A DNA stretch of 64,000 nt from NCBI GenBank assembly GCA_025403435.1, contig JAJQZP010000047.1, positions 1,364,001-1,428,000 on the forward strand, in the 5' to 3' direction. The position numbers were made by a program, and so were the translations under genes. Below the pieces are notes generated by a model. The model was not told the DNA's origin. It saw only the letters and a program-made list of their open reading frames with translations, and did not search any database. Positions 61,287 through 64,000 of this stretch are shown here, one piece after another (position 1 is the first letter of the stretch; each line of letters opens with the position of its first letter). The DNA comes from Artocarpus heterophyllus (taxonomy: Eukaryota > Streptophyta > Magnoliopsida > Rosales > Moraceae).

Positions 61287-61330
61287 TGGAGACCGAGAGA
61301 GAGAAGGGGAGGGAGGGAGGGAGATTTTGA
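61287..61330 (-). promoter_or_regulatory. CT-rich 5' leader of the dynamin gene
   Basis: Read on the minus strand, the bases before the ATG are almost all pyrimidines (CCCTCCC and CTCTCTCTC runs), like the pyrimidine patches and CT-rich leaders common near plant start sites. No convincing TATA box was found upstream. Confidence 0.45.
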
Positions 61331-61385
61331 ATTCAAAATGGGAAATGAAACCGTTGGGGCTTGGATACATAAGAGAATAATAAAT

Positions 61386-61720
61386 TGGGTTAATTTTACT
61401 TTCTGCCCTTTGAATTATACAATTCGTTTTATTTTAACTTCTAAACTTTAAAATATGGCAATATCTTTAAACTATTCAACTTGTCTCATTTTAACCTTTT
61501 CGTTACTAAATCCGTTAAATATTAATGAAAATTACGTCAATAGTTTCATTTTTGCCCCCTAAACATGTAGCTTGTCTTATTTTGACCCTTAAACTTTAAA
61601 CTATAATAAATCATACCATTGAACTATGAAACTTGCTCTATTTTGTTCATTTAATTACTAAATCTATTAAATATTAACAAACTAAGCCACATTTTATGTC
61701 TACCTAAACGATTAATTATA
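61386..61720. repeat. Two diverged tandem copies of an AT-rich repeat in the dynamin promoter region
   Basis: Copies at about 61386-61550 and 61551-61715, each carrying a TTAAACTTT-type block, an AACTTG-TCT-ATTTT block and ACTAAATC-GTTAAATATTAA. A related CCCTAAACTTTTAAAC phrase lies at about 7345. Confidence 0.55.
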
Positions 61721-62260
61721 AATTAACAGACGAGGTTAAATCTTTTGTACTTTCACGCACTCAAACCTACAAATAAAGAATTTCATAAAGACATGTATAT
61801 TTTTGTTGACTTAAAATTCCTAAGACGAATTTTAAGGGTTTTTTCTAGATTATTGAGTCTAACTAAGTGAAATACTTATTATTATATCATTTACATAAAT
61901 TTCAACCCCAAATTTTAGTCATAAAAATAACAAGTAGATTTTTCTATAATATCTATGTGTCATCTTTATTAGGTGCCCATATATCCAAGTCTTTTTTTTA
62001 TTTGCCCAAATTTTTTATTGTAATTCATTTTAAATTGTATGATAGAGAAAATTTGATAAAACTTCATGAGCAAAAAAAGAGTACAACTTTTTATCAACAA
62101 AATTGTAAATAAAAAAGAAGAAGAAGAAGGCAGTAAAACTTATATAATGCTTAAATAGAATTTAGATATTTTGACCTCAAAATATAAGTTGAAGACATGT
62201 AGAGCCAAATGGTCATAATGGTCATTTGTCTCATACCGTTAATATTTATTAGTTTTAAAG
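61721..62260. other. AT-rich intergenic DNA, nothing recognised
   Basis: Short frames only. There is a small GAA run near 62117-62130. Confidence 0.5.
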
Positions 62261-62421
62261 GGTGTTTAGAAAGTGTCGTTAGAATTGAAATTTTTGAACT
62301 AAAAATTGTAGCATGTGAGAGCTTTACACTGTAGTTCAATTTATTCTGATCACTATAGCATATAAGAGCTTTACAGTGTAACTACGAAAAGTTTTGATTA
62401 AAACTATTTTTGCCAAACACC
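62261..62421. mobile_element. MITE-like element, copy 2
   Basis: 161 bp, starting GGTGTTTAGAAAGTG and ending TTTTTGCCAAACACC. It shares with copy 1 the ends and the AGAGCTTTACA-like interior (reading GTAAAGCTCTCA in copy 1). No clear target duplication. Confidence 0.55.
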
Positions 62422-62437
62422 ACATTAGTCATAAAAG

Positions 62438-64000
62438 TGTAGTGACCAAGAAAATCCTAGAATTAAATAATATAATTTACATAATTAAGTAAAGGATTTT
62501 CGTAGAAAATATTATGTATGAATTTTGTGATTGAAGGATTTATGGAACTAATATAAATATTTCAAAATTCTATGGCAAATGTTAAAGTTAAATTTATTAA
62601 TTTTTGTGATTTAAAAATACGGTTGATAATTCCACCACAATATCAGACAGAAGAAATTTCAATTGGTAAATAATTTAAGAATTTAAATTATAAGAATTTT
62701 CAAGTATAATATAGTATTAATAGTGTGCCAAGAAATACTCTAACCTAAACTAAATCCTTTATTGCCTATTAGTCAAAAAATGGAGTTACACGAGTAGCAT
62801 TCTTCAGGAAAAAAAAAATGGTATCCGAGTTCAATAATCGAACACTATCAAGGATAGGTCAATAACGGGAAAAAGTGCCAAAAGAGTATCAATTTTATGT
62901 TTTTGTAGTCTAGGAATGATTTTTTAATTAAAAACAATTTAATTTTAGTATACAATTAAAGCTTACTGATATTAACTTATACCAATATTAGACTAGACTA
63001 TGTGCAACAAACCCGAATTAACCAAAATTCTTCTATCCGCCAATTAGTTTTCCCCAGCCAGATGAAACTTTCCTTGCATTTCATGATTTATGGAACCTTG
63101 TCGATAAAATGATAGGACAAAATCAACAAAGTTATGACATGAATAGTTAAAAGTATGGTCTAGGTAAGGTTAAAGGAATGATGTGCATTTAATGCAAATT
63201 TTTCTTCCTTTTTCCCTTAGAAATGGCGCCAACATTGGAGGTTGGATAACCAAGTTTTGTTCCAACTTTAGTGTTCTTGAAACACTTTAAGCATGGTTTA
63301 AAAATTAAGTAAAAAGTTAGCTAAAATTAAGCAGTTGTCTATAAATACAATTTTACTCATCAAGAGTTCATTTTCTTCTATTTTGTCCACAACACTAGCT
63401 TATTTAATCTCCTTATTCTTCATTCCTCCATAGAAAGAAATAAATTTCCTTGCTCTATTTCTTTCAAATCTATATCTCACCCACTAGAAATTACTAGCCA
63501 AAATTTAAAGCTAAGAAGGGGACTTTGGAGGCATTCTTCTAGAAGTAGATCTTCAAGGATAAATATCAAAACCTCTCTTTTTAAGCAAGCAAAAGCTTTG
63601 TGGTCTTATTTCAAGCGTTGTTGCCATGTAATAATTCATATATTTATGTTGTGGTTTTGTGCGTTTTTATTTATGCGGTTTGGCATTTTGTATGTTGGGT
63701 TTAAAAGAGTTTCGGTCTAAGTATTGTTTTATGTTTTGGAAGGGTTTCTCACTCTTTTTAACCTAAGAATGGAAACTTTAATGATTTGTTATAATGTGTT
63801 TTAAGACTAGGAATTTTGGAGTCATAACAATATGAGCAACTTTGTATAAGAAACTAGAATCTTAACTCCAAATGATATTTCAAACATTTTTATTTAGTTG
63901 TCTCACTTAGTGTCGCAAAAAGGTGTTGTAACACCTCTATCTAACACTGCTATACAACACAAGGAGCATGGATTTCCAAAAACTACTCCGTTTTTAAATT
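62438..64000 (+). mobile_element. Probable start of an LTR, running off the window
   Basis: TGTAGTGACCAAGAAAATCC is a common start of plant Ty3/gypsy (Tekay-like) LTRs. A TATA-like CTATAAATACAA lies at about 63340, followed by a leader-like stretch. The other end, primer site and second LTR are not in the window, so this is a tentative call. Confidence 0.4.

Noticed and set aside
60749..61380. Several overlapping frames of 60-148 codons around dynamin exon 1
   Set aside because: They are other frames or the opposite strand of the GC-rich exon 1; only the minus-strand dynamin frame matches a protein family.

Overview
This is an AT-rich plant nuclear window. The one host gene is a eudicot-type dynamin-related GTPase with eight GT-AG exons. 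Nearly everything else is transposable elements or low-complexity, gene-free DNA. No prokaryotic features, tRNA, rRNA or CRISPR locus were seen.

Layout. 1-7673 is gene-free, AT-rich DNA with microsatellites. 7679-47923 reads as one very old Ty1/copia element (5-bp duplication CATAT at both ends, about 2 kb LTRs) that has grown to about 40 kb through insertions into it. Inside it lie: a minus-strand copia-type solo LTR (12767-14777, duplication ATGTG); two minus-strand LTR remnants (15884-20100) where the copia reverse transcriptase should be; a complete gag-only Ty3-like element (20129-28688, duplication ATAGG) carrying its own CACTA transposon (24132-25558, duplication TGT); and, within the copia 3' LTR, a second gag-only element (29168-46269). 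The 5' LTR of that second element is split by a Ty3/gypsy chromovirus-like element (29836-40930, duplication GGTGC). Nesting gives the order: copia first, gag-only element next, chromovirus last.

49552-55126 is a decayed L1-type LINE on the minus strand. 56037-61286 (minus) is an intact dynamin-related gene of the DRP5A type, predicted at 831 residues. It is flanked by two short MITE-like elements and by AT-rich repeats. 62438 to the window end looks like the start of another LTR.

How the parts relate. The dynamin gene is the only sequence expected to serve the plant, probably in cytokinesis at the cell plate. The elements are mostly broken: the chromovirus gag-pol has stops and frameshifts, the LINE has many breaks, and the gag-only elements have no pol and would need enzymes in trans.

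The most unusual signal is inside the LTRs. Three LTR families here (chromovirus, gag-only element, copia solo LTR) carry arrays of short GC-rich palindromes, TTCGGCAGGCCGAA-like in two and GGCGCCTAGGCGCC-like in the third, repeated mostly every 21-22 bp, about two helical turns. The spacing is kept between paired LTRs even where the motifs have mutated.
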